Origin: JAVVRI01 sp036654795
Lineage (GTDB): Bacteria; Bacteroidota; Bacteroidia; Bacteroidales; Tannerellaceae
Direction of reading: 5' to 3'
DNA length: 23,437 bases
NCBI GenBank assembly: GCA_036654795.1
Contig: JAVVRI010000017.1
Location: 1-23,437, forward strand
Numbering within the stretch: position 1 is the first letter of the stretch; each line of letters opens with the position of its first letter. The notes beneath the pieces were generated by a model. It ran no database searches, was not told where the DNA came from, and saw nothing but the letters and a program-made list of their open reading frames with translations. Shown here piece after piece: positions 1-7,260 of the stretch. A program made the position numbers and the translations under genes.

Positions 1-112
1 GCTTTTTTTGATAAGTAGTAGCCTGTAGTTGTACTGCATGCAGATGTGCTAGCTCCAACGTGCAGTATATTAATGGAAAGGACAGGGTGTATTACTTTTT
101 TTCTTATATGCT

Positions 113-210
113 ATTATACTTTTGAGCTAGCTCAAAATTGATTTTAACCATGCTGGTAATTGTTTTTGAGCCAGCTCAAAATTGATTTCCAGCCAGCTCA
201 AAAGTATAAT
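113..210. repeat. Cluster of inverted and direct TTTTGAGC/GCTCAAAA repeats
   Basis: The outer arms 113-132 and 191-210 are inverted copies of 20 bp with one mismatch (16 bp perfect from the outer ends). Inside them, 120-137 is a perfect 18-bp palindrome (TTTTGAGCTAGCTCAAAA), and 164-181 is the same with a single central change (TTTTGAGCCAGCTCAAAA). The two internal units are direct repeats of 26 bp (120-145 and 164-189, 24 of 26 identical) with a 44-bp period. A further lone half site (TTTGAGCT) lies at 222-229. Nothing around it codes. It could be a cluster of operator sites for a dimeric regulator, a structured RNA, or a small non-autonomous repeat element. The sequence does not decide between these. 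Confidence 0.75.
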
Positions 211-334
211 TACAACAATGCTTTGAGCTAAATAGTGGTATAGAAAGTACTAACAGTTCGGACGAAGGTATTACAAGATTCAGTCCATAAGCTTAAAACT
301 TGTTTTAGATGCGTTTGCCATTGGGGAAGGAATG

Positions 335-371
335 TTTGTTGACGGATATTAAAAAAGAATCGTTACCTTTG
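335..371 (+). promoter_or_regulatory. Putative Bacteroidetes-type promoter of ychF
   Basis: TACCTTTG at 364-371 matches the Bacteroides -7 consensus TAnnTTTG exactly. TTTG or TTG words at 335-341 lie where a -33 element could be, though the spacing (22-25 bp) is slightly long. The implied leader before the ATG at 444 is about 65 nt and A-rich. Confidence 0.45.
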
Positions 372-443
372 CAACCGAAATAAAAAGGCCTTAAAGACGG
401 CAAATGATTATAACGGACAACAAATAAAAACAAGAGAATACAC

Positions 444-1547
444 ATGGCATTACAATGTGGTATCGTAGGCCTACCGAACGTAGGGAAGTCTACTCTTTTC
501 AACTGCTTATCAAATGCAAAAGCACAATCGGCTAACTTCCCGTTCTGCACAATAGAACCTAACGTAGGCGTAATTACCGTACCGGACGAGCGGCTGAACA
601 AACTGGCCGAGCTAGTCAATCCGCAACGCATCGTACCTACAACGGTGGAGATTGTCGACATTGCCGGCCTCGTAAAAGGTGCTAGCAAAGGTGAGGGGCT
701 GGGCAATAAATTTCTGGCCAACATACGCGAAACGGATGCCATCCTGCATGTGCTTCGTTGCTTCGACGATGACAACATCACGCACGTAGACGGCTCGGTC
801 AATCCGGTACGCGACAAAGAGATCATTGACTTCGAACTGCAACTAAAAGACCTCGAAACTATAGACAGCCGCATCAACAAAGTACAAAAGCAAGCACAGA
901 CAGGCGGAGACAAACAAGCCAAATTAGCCTATGACGTACTGCTCAAATATAAAACAGCCCTCGAACAAGGTAAGAGCGCACGCACCATTACGTTCGACAC
1001 GAAGGACGAGCAAAAGATTGCCCATGAGCTATTCCTGCTGACCAGCAAACCGGTTATGTATGTTTGCAATGTAGACGAAGCTAGTGCCGTAAACGGCAAC
1101 GCTTATGTTGATCAGGTACGCGAAGCTGTAAAGGGTGAGGATGCAGAAATCCTCGTCGTTGCCGCTCAGACAGAATCAGAGATCGCCGAGTTCGAAACGT
1201 ACGAAGAGCGCCAGATGTTTCTTGGCGAAATAGGATTAGAAGAGTCCGGCGTAGCCCGCCTTATCAAATCAGCCTACCGATTGCTGAACTTAGAAACGTA
1301 CTTCACGGCCGGAGTGCAGGAAGTACGCGCTTGGACTTACCTTAAAGGAAGCAAAGCACCACAATGCGCCGGCGTTATCCACACAGATTTCGAGAAGGGA
1401 TTCATCCGCGCCGAAGTTATTAAATACAATGACTTCATTACTCTCGGCTCGGAAGCTGCCGTTAAAGAAGCTGGCAAGATGAGCGTAGAAGGTAAAGAAT
1501 ATATCGTACAAGATGGAGACATCATGCACTTCCGCTTCAATGTATAA
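444..1547 (+). CDS. ychF: YchF/OLA1-family P-loop ATPase
   Basis: This is a full-length member (367 aa) of the conserved Obg-related YchF family, a cytoplasmic nucleotide hydrolase associated with ribosomes and stress responses that in other bacteria prefers ATP over GTP. Visible motifs are the P-loop GLPNVGKST (residues 9-17), NFPFCTIEPN (31-40), the switch II motif DIAGLVKGA (72-80), and NVDE (209-212) in place of the usual NKxD, which is typical of the family and fits relaxed purine specificity. The C-terminal 85 or so residues form the TGS domain, ending in the family-typical DGDIMHFRFNV. The start at 444 gives the conserved MALQCGIVGLPNVGKS N-terminus. The gene appears monocistronic, with its own promoter motif and a terminator at 1579-1611. 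Confidence 0.97.
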   Translation: MALQCGIVGLPNVGKSTLFNCLSNAKAQSANFPFCTIEPNVGVITVPDERLNKLAELVNPQRIVPTTVEIVDIAGLVKGASKGEGLGNKFLANIRETDAILHVLRCFDDDNITHVDGSVNPVRDKEIIDFELQLKDLETIDSRINKVQKQAQTGGDKQAKLAYDVLLKYKTALEQGKSARTITFDTKDEQKIAHELFLLTSKPVMYVCNVDEASAVNGNAYVDQVREAVKGEDAEILVVAAQTESEIAEFETYEERQMFLGEIGLEESGVARLIKSAYRLLNLETYFTAGVQEVRAWTYLKGSKAPQCAGVIHTDFEKGFIRAEVIKYNDFITLGSEAAVKEAGKMSVEGKEYIVQDGDIMHFRFNV

Positions 1548-1578
1548 ATGAACAGATCCTCCAGTTGAACACATAATG

Positions 1579-1611
1579 CGCGTAAACATCCCGGTGGTGT
1601 TTACGCGTTTT
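1579..1611 (+). terminator. Rho-independent terminator of ychF
   Basis: Perfect 10-bp stem CGCGTAAACA (1579-1588) and TGTTTACGCG (1598-1607), loop of 9 nt, followed by TTTT. It lies 32 nt after the ychF stop codon. Confidence 0.85.
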
Positions 1612-1709
1612 CTATTGAAAACAGGGCTTTCCGCAAAGGACAGGTTGACAGATTCATTAATTTCAACAAATATCTACCCTCAACTGCTAGCCGTATAAAA
1701 TAAAAGATG

Positions 1710-1717
1710 TAATTTTA
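1710..1717 (+). promoter_or_regulatory. Weak -7-like element before the uronate cluster
   Basis: TAATTTTA matches seven of eight positions of TAnnTTTG and lies 25 nt before the remnant's start codon at 1743. No convincing -33 element is seen. If real, it would drive the remnant together with kduI, kduD and the DUF4861 gene. Confidence 0.25.
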
Positions 1718-1742
1718 CACGAAATCCTAAATACAAACGAAA

Positions 1743-2029
1743 ATGAAACGACTATTATCATCTTGCATGTTTGCGAGCACGCTATTACTAGCCGGTTGTA
1801 ACGGAGCGAAAGAAGAGCCAATGGGCGAAGTAATCGAACGGGGACTTTCCGCATCCACCGAGCAGGCTATGCGCATGGCAGTAACTGCAACTTTGTACTG
1901 ATGCACTGATGCACTCCACCGGCAATAAGCCCGGCAATGAGGAGGTAGATGTACCCCCTCAGCTATGCCGACTATTACTATGTAGAGGCACTGCTCCGTA
2001 TGAAAAAGCGGCTCAACACAACGAAATAA
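1743..2029 (+). pseudogene. Remnant of a GH88 unsaturated glucuronyl hydrolase lipoprotein
   Basis: The first 45 codons encode a lipoprotein N-terminus (MKRLLSSCMF..., lipobox LAGC with Cys19) and the start of a GH88-like mature protein. At about 1877 the sequence jumps to the other end of the gene: in another frame, GSNCNFVLMH followed by HSTGNKPGNEEVDVP and SYADYYYVEALLRMKKRLNTTK, ending at the TAA at 2027-2029, resembles the GH88 C-terminus. The middle, some 300 or more codons with the catalytic region, is missing. Two further lesions are visible: an 8-bp tandem duplication (TGATGCAC at 1899-1906 and 1907-1914) and one extra C in the C run at 1954-1958. In the original frame translation stops at 1899-1901 after 52 residues. 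Intact GH88 enzymes release 5-keto-4-deoxyuronate, the substrate route for the kduI and kduD genes directly downstream, so the remnant was probably the first gene of this operon. Family assignment rests on remembered GH88 terminal sequences. Confidence 0.8.
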
Positions 2030-2055
2030 GAATACAATTTAAAACGATATACAAA

Positions 2056-2898
2056 ATGAAAACAAATTACGAATTACGCTATGCCGCTAATCCGGAAGAT
2101 GCCAAAGGATATGACACCAACCGCCTGCGTCACGACTTTCTGATCGAGAAACTATTTACGGCAAACGAAGTAAACATGGTCTATTCCCTCTACGACCGTA
2201 TGATTGTAGGTGGCATCATGCCCAAAGGAGAAGTACTTACACTGGAGACTATTGATCCGCTCAAACAAGCCTACTTCCTGCACAGCCGGGAGATGGGTAT
2301 GTTCAACGTGGGCGGTTCCGGAATTGTACACATTGACGGAAAGAAGTTCGAACTGAACTACAAAGAGTCTCTTTACCTAGGAAGCGGAGACCGCACCGTT
2401 ACCTTCGAAAGCCTTGACGACGCTCAACCAGCCCTCTTCTACTTCAACTCGCTACCCGCACACTGCAATTATCCGGATAAAAAAGTAACTCGAGACGATG
2501 CTGTTGTGGCTGAGATGGGCAAGCTCGAGACATCGAACGCACGAAGGATAAACAAGATGCTCGTCAATCAGGTACTCCCCACCTGCCAACTGCAAATGGG
2601 GATGACGGAACTGGCACCGGGTAGCGTATGGAACACGATGCCGGCACACACTCACTCACGCCGAATGGAGGCCTATTTCTATTTCGAAGTGCCGGAAGGA
2701 CAGGCCGTCTGCCACCTGATGGGCGAGCCGGAAGAGACGCGCCACGTATGGATGAAAGGCCATCAGGCTATCCTCTCGCCTGAGTGGTCGATACACTCCG
2801 CAGCCGCAACGACAAACTACACCTTCATTTGGGGTATGGGCGGTGAGAACCTAGATTACAACGACCAAGATATTCTTCCTATTGATCAATTAAAATAA
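2056..2898 (+). CDS. kduI: 5-dehydro-4-deoxy-D-glucuronate isomerase KduI
   Basis: This cytoplasmic cupin enzyme (280 aa; about 278 in Escherichia coli) isomerises 5-keto-4-deoxyuronate to 2,5-diketo-3-deoxygluconate in the breakdown of unsaturated uronic acids from pectin, glycosaminoglycans or similar polymers. The metal-binding set is visible as H198 and H200 (MPAHTHSRRMEAYFYF), E205, and H247 (SPEWSIHSA). The frame is open upstream to 1909, but that part reads the decayed GH88 tail, and the family N-terminus MKTNYELRYA begins at 2056, so 2056 is the right start. kduD follows after 9 nt, which implies co-transcription. Confidence 0.96.
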   Translation: MKTNYELRYAANPEDAKGYDTNRLRHDFLIEKLFTANEVNMVYSLYDRMIVGGIMPKGEVLTLETIDPLKQAYFLHSREMGMFNVGGSGIVHIDGKKFELNYKESLYLGSGDRTVTFESLDDAQPALFYFNSLPAHCNYPDKKVTRDDAVVAEMGKLETSNARRINKMLVNQVLPTCQLQMGMTELAPGSVWNTMPAHTHSRRMEAYFYFEVPEGQAVCHLMGEPEETRHVWMKGHQAILSPEWSIHSAAATTNYTFIWGMGGENLDYNDQDILPIDQLK

Positions 2899-2907
2899 CA
2901 GATAAAC

Positions 2908-3687
2908 ATGGTTAACTTCTCATTAAAAGGAAAAGTGGCGCTCGTTACGGGCGCCGCTTATGGCATCGGTTTCGCCATTGCCTCGGCTTATGCCGAAGCA
3001 GGCGCAACCATTGCTTTTAACTGCCGCAAGGCAGAAAGCGTAGCCTCCGCCCTTAGCGCCTACGCCGAAGCAGGCATCACGGCACATGGTTACGTATGCG
3101 ACGTGACCGACGAGGTTGCCGTCCATGCCCTCGTCGAGCAGATAGAAAAAGAGATCGGCACAATAGATATTCTGGTAAACAATGCCGGTATCATCAAACG
3201 CATCCCAATGTGTGACATGACGGCCGAAGAGTTTCGCGAGGTAGTAGATATTGACCTGACCGCCCCGTTTATCGTTGCAAAAGCTGTAATTCCGGGAATG
3301 ATTCGCCTTGGGCATGGTAAGATCATCAACATCTGCTCCATGATGAGCGAACTGGGGCGCGAAACTGTTTCTGCCTACGCTGCCGCCAAAGGAGGATTAA
3401 AAATGCTGACCCGCAATATTGCTTCCGAGTATGGTCAGTATAACATCCAGTGTAATGGCATCGGACCGGGCTATATCGCCACACCGCAGACGGCTCCGCT
3501 ACGCACAGAGGGACACCCCTTTAATGCCTTCATCCTCTCCAAGACTCCAGCTGATCGATGGGGCACACCGGAAGATTTGATGGGACCAGCTGTGTTCTTG
3601 GCATCCGCTGCCTCCGACTTCGTGAACGGACATATCCTTTATGTAGATGGTGGTATCCTGGCCTACATCGGTAAGCAACCCAAATAA
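2908..3687 (+). CDS. kduD: 2-dehydro-3-deoxy-D-gluconate 5-dehydrogenase KduD
   Basis: A classical short-chain dehydrogenase of 259 aa. It reduces 2,5-diketo-3-deoxygluconate (the KduI product) to 2-keto-3-deoxygluconate with NAD(P)H. The cofactor motif TGAAYGIG is at residues 14-21, NNAG at 91-94, catalytic Ser144 in NICSMMSE, and Tyr157 and Lys161 in SAYAAAKGG. The C-terminal VNGHILYVDGGILAYIGKQPK is typical of KduD. It starts 9 nt after kduI and is followed after 13 nt by the DUF4861 gene, so the three form one operon. SDR functions are easily confused, but the pairing with kduI makes this call strong. Confidence 0.95.
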   Translation: MVNFSLKGKVALVTGAAYGIGFAIASAYAEAGATIAFNCRKAESVASALSAYAEAGITAHGYVCDVTDEVAVHALVEQIEKEIGTIDILVNNAGIIKRIPMCDMTAEEFREVVDIDLTAPFIVAKAVIPGMIRLGHGKIINICSMMSELGRETVSAYAAAKGGLKMLTRNIASEYGQYNIQCNGIGPGYIATPQTAPLRTEGHPFNAFILSKTPADRWGTPEDLMGPAVFLASAASDFVNGHILYVDGGILAYIGKQPK

Positions 3688-3700
3688 ACAGATTCGAAAG

Positions 3701-4849
3701 ATGAATAAATCTACAATACAACAGTTCCTGTTCCTCCTCATGGCCTGTCTGCTACTCCCCTCCTGCCAGAGCGGGCGGGGCGCGGCACGCATCTCCATCA
3801 GCAACCCTTCTGACCGAGACCGGACAGAAGAGGTAATAGAAATACCTTGGACTGTTCTTGCCCCCAAATTGGCAGAAATAAGCAAAGACAGCCTCGTCAT
3901 TACGAATGCAGATGGCCTTGCAGTGCCATACCAATGGATATCCGGCGCAGAAGCAAACACACCTACGCTGCTGATTCCTGTATCCGTACAAGCTCACAAA
4001 ACAGTAGTATATAACCTTAGCAGTGGTACACCTCTCTGCTTCGAGCCCAAGGTGTATGGCCGCTTTGTACCCGAAAGGAAGGACGACTTCACTTGGGAAA
4101 ACAACCGGGTAGCCTTCCGCGCCTACGGCCCTGCCCTCGAAGCTACCGGCGAAATCAGTAACGGCATCGACCTTTGGGTTAAGAAAACAGAAGCCTTGGT
4201 GATTGACAAATGGTACGCAGGCGACCTGAGCGGCACCGCCTCCTACCACGAAGATCACGGCGAGGGAATGGACTTTTATAAGGTAGGCCGTACACTAGGA
4301 GTGGGTGCTCTTGCCCCATTTGTGAAGGATTCACTTTGGCTTGGCAATAACTATACGGCTTACGAGGTTTTGGATGCCGGTCCGTTACGCTTCACTGTTC
4401 GTTTGAGTTATGCCCCCTTCCTTGTGGATAGCCAGATGGTAACGGAGACACGCATCATCACACTGGATGCAGGAAGCTACCTCAACCGCATCACCGAACA
4501 GTTTGAAATGGAAGCAGACAGCATGCAGGTTGCTGCCGGCATTGTGCTTCGTCCGGAAGCAGGAAGTGCCATCTTTCACTCAACATTCGAAGGATACGCA
4601 GCCTATGCCGAGCCGCCTGTAGAGGGAAAAGGCACGCTCTATACCGCTGTTGTCAGCCCCTCAGCCTTCCGTGAAACGAAGACACAAGGAAAACACTTGC
4701 TCAGCATCAACAGCTACCACAAAGGGCAGCCCTACATCTATTATGCCGGAGGTAGCTGGAACCAGTCAGGCTTCGCCACTCCGGACAGCTGGTGTAACTA
4801 CGTCAGTTCTTTTGCACGCAATTTGCGGGAGCCGTTCGTAATCAAGTAA
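3701..4849 (+). CDS. DUF4861-family lipoprotein
   Basis: A predicted 382-aa exported lipoprotein. Starting at 3701 gives MNKSTIQQFLFLLMACLLLP, then SC with the lipid-anchored Cys at residue 22; the frame is open further upstream to 3647, but that overlaps kduD and lacks a signal. The mature part (RISISNPSDRDRTEEVIEIPWTVL, later WYAGDLSG, HEDHGEGMDFYKVGRTLG and a C-terminal YYAGGSWNQSGFATPDSW) is recognised as the DUF4861 family, commonly found in Bacteroidetes beside kduI/kduD and polysaccharide lyase or GH88/GH105 genes. No reaction is established as far as I know. The context suggests a periplasmic or surface role in acidic-polysaccharide degradation. Its stop codon lies 2 bp from the stop of the convergent AraC gene, with no terminator between. 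Confidence 0.8.
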   Translation: MNKSTIQQFLFLLMACLLLPSCQSGRGAARISISNPSDRDRTEEVIEIPWTVLAPKLAEISKDSLVITNADGLAVPYQWISGAEANTPTLLIPVSVQAHKTVVYNLSSGTPLCFEPKVYGRFVPERKDDFTWENNRVAFRAYGPALEATGEISNGIDLWVKKTEALVIDKWYAGDLSGTASYHEDHGEGMDFYKVGRTLGVGALAPFVKDSLWLGNNYTAYEVLDAGPLRFTVRLSYAPFLVDSQMVTETRIITLDAGSYLNRITEQFEMEADSMQVAAGIVLRPEAGSAIFHSTFEGYAAYAEPPVEGKGTLYTAVVSPSAFRETKTQGKHLLSINSYHKGQPYIYYAGGSWNQSGFATPDSWCNYVSSFARNLREPFVIK

Positions 4850-4851
4850 AA

Positions 4852-6003
4852 CTAGGTCAATTTATGTATCCTAAACTCCGAAGGCATCACGCCGGTCTGT
4901 TTAATAAACGACCGGCGAAAGGTGCTGATGGAATGAAAGCCGGAGCGTTCGGCAATCTCATTTAGGCTGCTTTCCGGCTCTGCCGCCATGAGCCGCTTAC
5001 TCTCCTCCACCCGAAAACCATTCACATAATCAGAGAAAGAGCAACCTAGTTCGCGGTTAAACAGTTGCGAAAGGTAGGAACGGCTAATTGGCAGCACACG
5101 CTGAATATCCGTCAGGCGGAGGTCTTCGCTCAGATAGGGTTTCTCCTTGATAAACCAGTCGTTCACCTCTTTCGCGTAATGCTTGAAGAGGAGGCTTCGC
5201 TGCTCTTCATCGCTCACGATCAACTCCTCTTCCACCGCACGCGTGGTTTCCATATCCGGTAGCTTCCAGCCAGCTTCAAACGAGTAATCATGCTCAATCA
5301 CCTTCATGAATAAAGCTTTATAAAAGAAGTAATACCAGATTACTAAAAGGGTTGCCTTATTGATAACATATAGCAACACGCTGTTGGTAAGCAACAGCAC
5401 AATATAGAAAACATACATCAGCGAAAGGACAATCAAAATCTTTTTCAGCCAGCTAAGGTCGTAATTCTCCGGATCGGAAACTGTATTTTGCAGGTAGCGC
5501 GTGTAACCATTATTGTACTGGAGAATCAGCACAAGCGGCAACGCCATATAGAGAAGCATAAACAGCAAAAAGACCAGCCGGACAAACAGACCTACACTCA
5601 TTGCTGAAAACAGCTCGTCCATGGTATAGTAATTATCAATCACTCCTCCCCCCAAATAATAGATAATACGAAACAAAACACTCAGCAAAATAGGGCTGAC
5701 AAAAAGCATAAACCTCCGAACCGTTAGATAGCCCGGACGCAACATCTCGATCACATAACAAGCCAAACTAACCGCCACGACACAGCCGATCAGCAGGATG
5801 TCGGGATGAAAAATTTCCTTAGACGGCTTTATAAACAAATTGACCGACAACCGTACAGCGGCCAGAAGAGCCCAAAGCAACATACTCGAGCCAAAAATGC
5901 ATTTCGCTCTGTTCTTCATTGCCCGCAACAGAATGGTTATACCACCAAACATGCAAAAACCGATGATCTGCAAACTAAGTAAAAGTTGTAATATATCCAA
6001 CAT
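4852..6003 (-). CDS. Membrane-anchored AraC-family transcriptional regulator
   Basis: A 383-aa protein. The N-terminal 235 or so residues contain about six or seven hydrophobic helices (starting MLDILQLLLSLQIIGFCMFGG), then a short linker rich in acidic residues (VEEELIVSDEEQRS), then a C-terminal AraC-type double helix-turn-helix from about residue 275. The second HTH is plain: SLNEIAERSGFHSISTFRRS, with the family ending TGVMPSEFRIHKL. Such proteins are widespread in Bacteroides. They lack a receiver domain and presumably sense through the membrane part. It is transcribed divergently from the fimbrillin-like gene at 6220 and converges on the DUF4861 gene. Its target is unknown; the divergent neighbour is the first candidate. 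Confidence 0.9.
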   Translation of the reverse strand: MLDILQLLLSLQIIGFCMFGGITILLRAMKNRAKCIFGSSMLLWALLAAVRLSVNLFIKPSKEIFHPDILLIGCVVAVSLACYVIEMLRPGYLTVRRFMLFVSPILLSVLFRIIYYLGGGVIDNYYTMDELFSAMSVGLFVRLVFLLFMLLYMALPLVLILQYNNGYTRYLQNTVSDPENYDLSWLKKILIVLSLMYVFYIVLLLTNSVLLYVINKATLLVIWYYFFYKALFMKVIEHDYSFEAGWKLPDMETTRAVEEELIVSDEEQRSLLFKHYAKEVNDWFIKEKPYLSEDLRLTDIQRVLPISRSYLSQLFNRELGCSFSDYVNGFRVEESKRLMAAEPESSLNEIAERSGFHSISTFRRSFIKQTGVMPSEFRIHKLT

Positions 6004-6063
6004 AATCCTCTGGGTTTAATTAAAAAACTTCGACAGCTGAAAATATCAAACAGCCACTTCTTG

Positions 6064-6094
6064 TAAAGATAGATAATTTGACGCCTATACACAA
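6064..6094 (-). promoter_or_regulatory. Putative promoter of the AraC-family gene
   Basis: On the minus strand TATCTTTA (6064-6071) matches seven of eight -7 positions, and TTGT (6091-6094) sits 19 bp upstream, as expected for a -33 element. The -33 part lies inside the inverted repeat at 6086-6117. Confidence 0.4.
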
Positions 6095-6117
6095 TTTGCA
6101 CCTTGTCGTTTTGTATA
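6086..6117. repeat. Imperfect inverted repeat in the AraC/fimbrillin divergent region
   Basis: TATACACAA (6086-6094) and TTTTGTATA (6109-6117) are inverted copies with one mismatch, separated by 14 bp. The half-site centres lie about 23 bp apart, roughly two helical turns. The position between two divergent starts and over the putative AraC-gene -33 fits an operator, but the repeat is AT-rich and short. Confidence 0.35.
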
Positions 6118-6169
6118 ATATAGCGATTTAATTATACCCATTGCTTCTCCCTTTCCACCTAAAAGGATA

Positions 6170-6177
6170 AACCTTTG
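6170..6177 (+). promoter_or_regulatory. Putative -7 element of the fimbrillin-like gene
   Basis: AACCTTTG differs from TAnnTTTG at one position and lies 43 nt before the start codon at 6220. No -33 element at good spacing is seen; TTGC at 6141-6144 is too far away. Confidence 0.3.
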
Positions 6178-6219
6178 CAAAAAGTAAAAAACTAATATCA
6201 GACAAAAGTAGACAAAACA

Positions 6220-7191
6220 ATGAGAGGATTACTAACATCCGCCTTTTTCATTAGTGTAATAATCATCGGCTATGCGGCTGAAAAAGAAAAAGTGCAATTA
6301 AAAAGACTATTCGAGCCGGATAATCAATCACTGATTGTGACTACACGAACACTAACTTCACAGTCAGCAACACTCGTTCAGGAGTTTGCACAAAACGCAA
6401 TCATCGGTTTGCATGCTACAAGCGGTACTCCGGGAAATCTCTACAACGGCAAGAGCGAATATAACAACATAAAGCTTAAAGCCACCTCGCTCAAGCATAG
6501 GCGAATCAACTGGCAGCAAACACCCAAAGTTATGCTTACTTCAAAAGCAGCCACTATTTATGCTTACGCCCCCTATCAGGCACTTTATCCGTTCAATCCG
6601 AACCGCATACCCATTAAAATAGCCGCCGATGCCAATTATACGCCGGACTATATGTATGGCAGGCAGGCCGTAGGTCAAAAAGCCGTAAGCCAAATTTCAC
6701 CCTACGCACAGTTACAGATGAAATACGCCTTGGTACGAGTCACATTCGAGGTATGTGGCGAAGGGATAAACGACAGCAGTTATTCCATCAGTTCCATCCA
6801 AATTAGTAACAGAGCAGGTGGAAATCTCCTGCACAGTGCCGGCACGATGAACATAGCGACAGGGCAGATCACTCCAGATATAGATACGACCATTCCTACC
6901 CTGCTCACCCTTGTTCATCCAATGGCTCTCGGCACAAAACGAGTAAAGACAGAGAATGGCTCTCTCTCGTCCGACACACCGTTGCATATCAACATCCTTC
7001 CACCCGACAAACCATTCAGTAATGGCGATGTGGAAGTACGTTTCCGCATCAACGGCTCCCTTTATCTCTATACCTTTCCTTCCACCATCTTTTGGAAAAA
7101 GGGGACAATCTATCATTACGCTTTCAGTTTCAACGGGCAGGCTCTCAAACTTCTTAACTCCCAAACAGCCCCATGGATACCGGGAAAATAA
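6220..7191 (+). CDS. Fimbrillin-family surface protein
   Basis: A 323-aa exported protein resembling the fimbrillin (FimA/Mfa-like) proteins of Bacteroidales, which form or cap surface fimbriae. The evidence is the beta-rich composition, the central motif pattern (KVMLTSKAATIYAYAPY, then YMYGRQAV, then AQLQMKYALVRVTFEV) and the C-terminal FWKKGTIYHYAFSFNGQALKL at about 291-311, a hallmark of the family. The N-terminus MRGLLTSAFFISVIIIGYAAEKE is a signal-like hydrophobic stretch but has no Cys, whereas most family members are lipoproteins processed from a lipobox. Export may use signal peptidase I, or the start or signal may have changed. It stands alone, divergent from a membrane AraC regulator, without the usual neighbouring fimbrial anchor genes. 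It could also be a minor pilin or adhesin. Confidence 0.75.
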   Translation: MRGLLTSAFFISVIIIGYAAEKEKVQLKRLFEPDNQSLIVTTRTLTSQSATLVQEFAQNAIIGLHATSGTPGNLYNGKSEYNNIKLKATSLKHRRINWQQTPKVMLTSKAATIYAYAPYQALYPFNPNRIPIKIAADANYTPDYMYGRQAVGQKAVSQISPYAQLQMKYALVRVTFEVCGEGINDSSYSISSIQISNRAGGNLLHSAGTMNIATGQITPDIDTTIPTLLTLVHPMALGTKRVKTENGSLSSDTPLHINILPPDKPFSNGDVEVRFRINGSLYLYTFPSTIFWKKGTIYHYAFSFNGQALKLLNSQTAPWIPGK

Positions 7192-7194
7192 CAA

Positions 7195-7260
7195 AAATAG
7201 CTGGGCAGCTAAATTGAAATAGCTAGGCAGCGATCTAAAAATAGCTAGGCAGCGAAAAAA
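7195..7260. repeat. Three tandem copies of a 22-bp repeat
   Basis: Copies begin at 7195, 7217 and 7239, exactly 22 bp apart. Each starts AAATAGCT(A/G)GGCAGC; copies two and three share the first 16 bases, and copy one differs at one base within the first 15. The last third of each unit varies. An inverted copy of the unit's core (GCTGCCTAG) follows at 7286-7294. The array begins 4 nt after the fimbrillin-like gene's stop codon. Confidence 0.8.

Larger units (their letters stand above)
1..443. other. Intergenic region upstream of ychF
   Basis: I see no credible gene here on either strand. The first bases (GC followed by a T run, 1-9) could be the tail of a terminator belonging to a gene left of the window. 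The rest holds the repeat cluster at 113-210 and, from about 335, the ychF promoter and leader. A long reverse-strand open frame running in from ychF is antisense to that gene and has no family resemblance. Confidence 0.6.

Noticed and set aside
305..922. Reverse-strand open frame of 205 codons over the ychF promoter and 5' end
   Set aside because: It is antisense to a highly conserved gene, has a Ser/Leu-rich low-information product, and matches no family I know.
1909..2055. Upstream extension of the kduI reading frame by 49 codons
   Set aside because: It reads the GH88 remnant tail (HSTGNKPGNEEVDVP and an out-of-frame stretch) and KduI proteins begin at MKTNYE-like sequence.
3752..4258. 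Minus-strand open frame of 168 codons
   Set aside because: Antisense to the DUF4861 gene; no family resemblance.
7195..7260. Possible short CRISPR array
   Set aside because: The units are contiguous 22-bp repeats without spacers and no cas genes are near.
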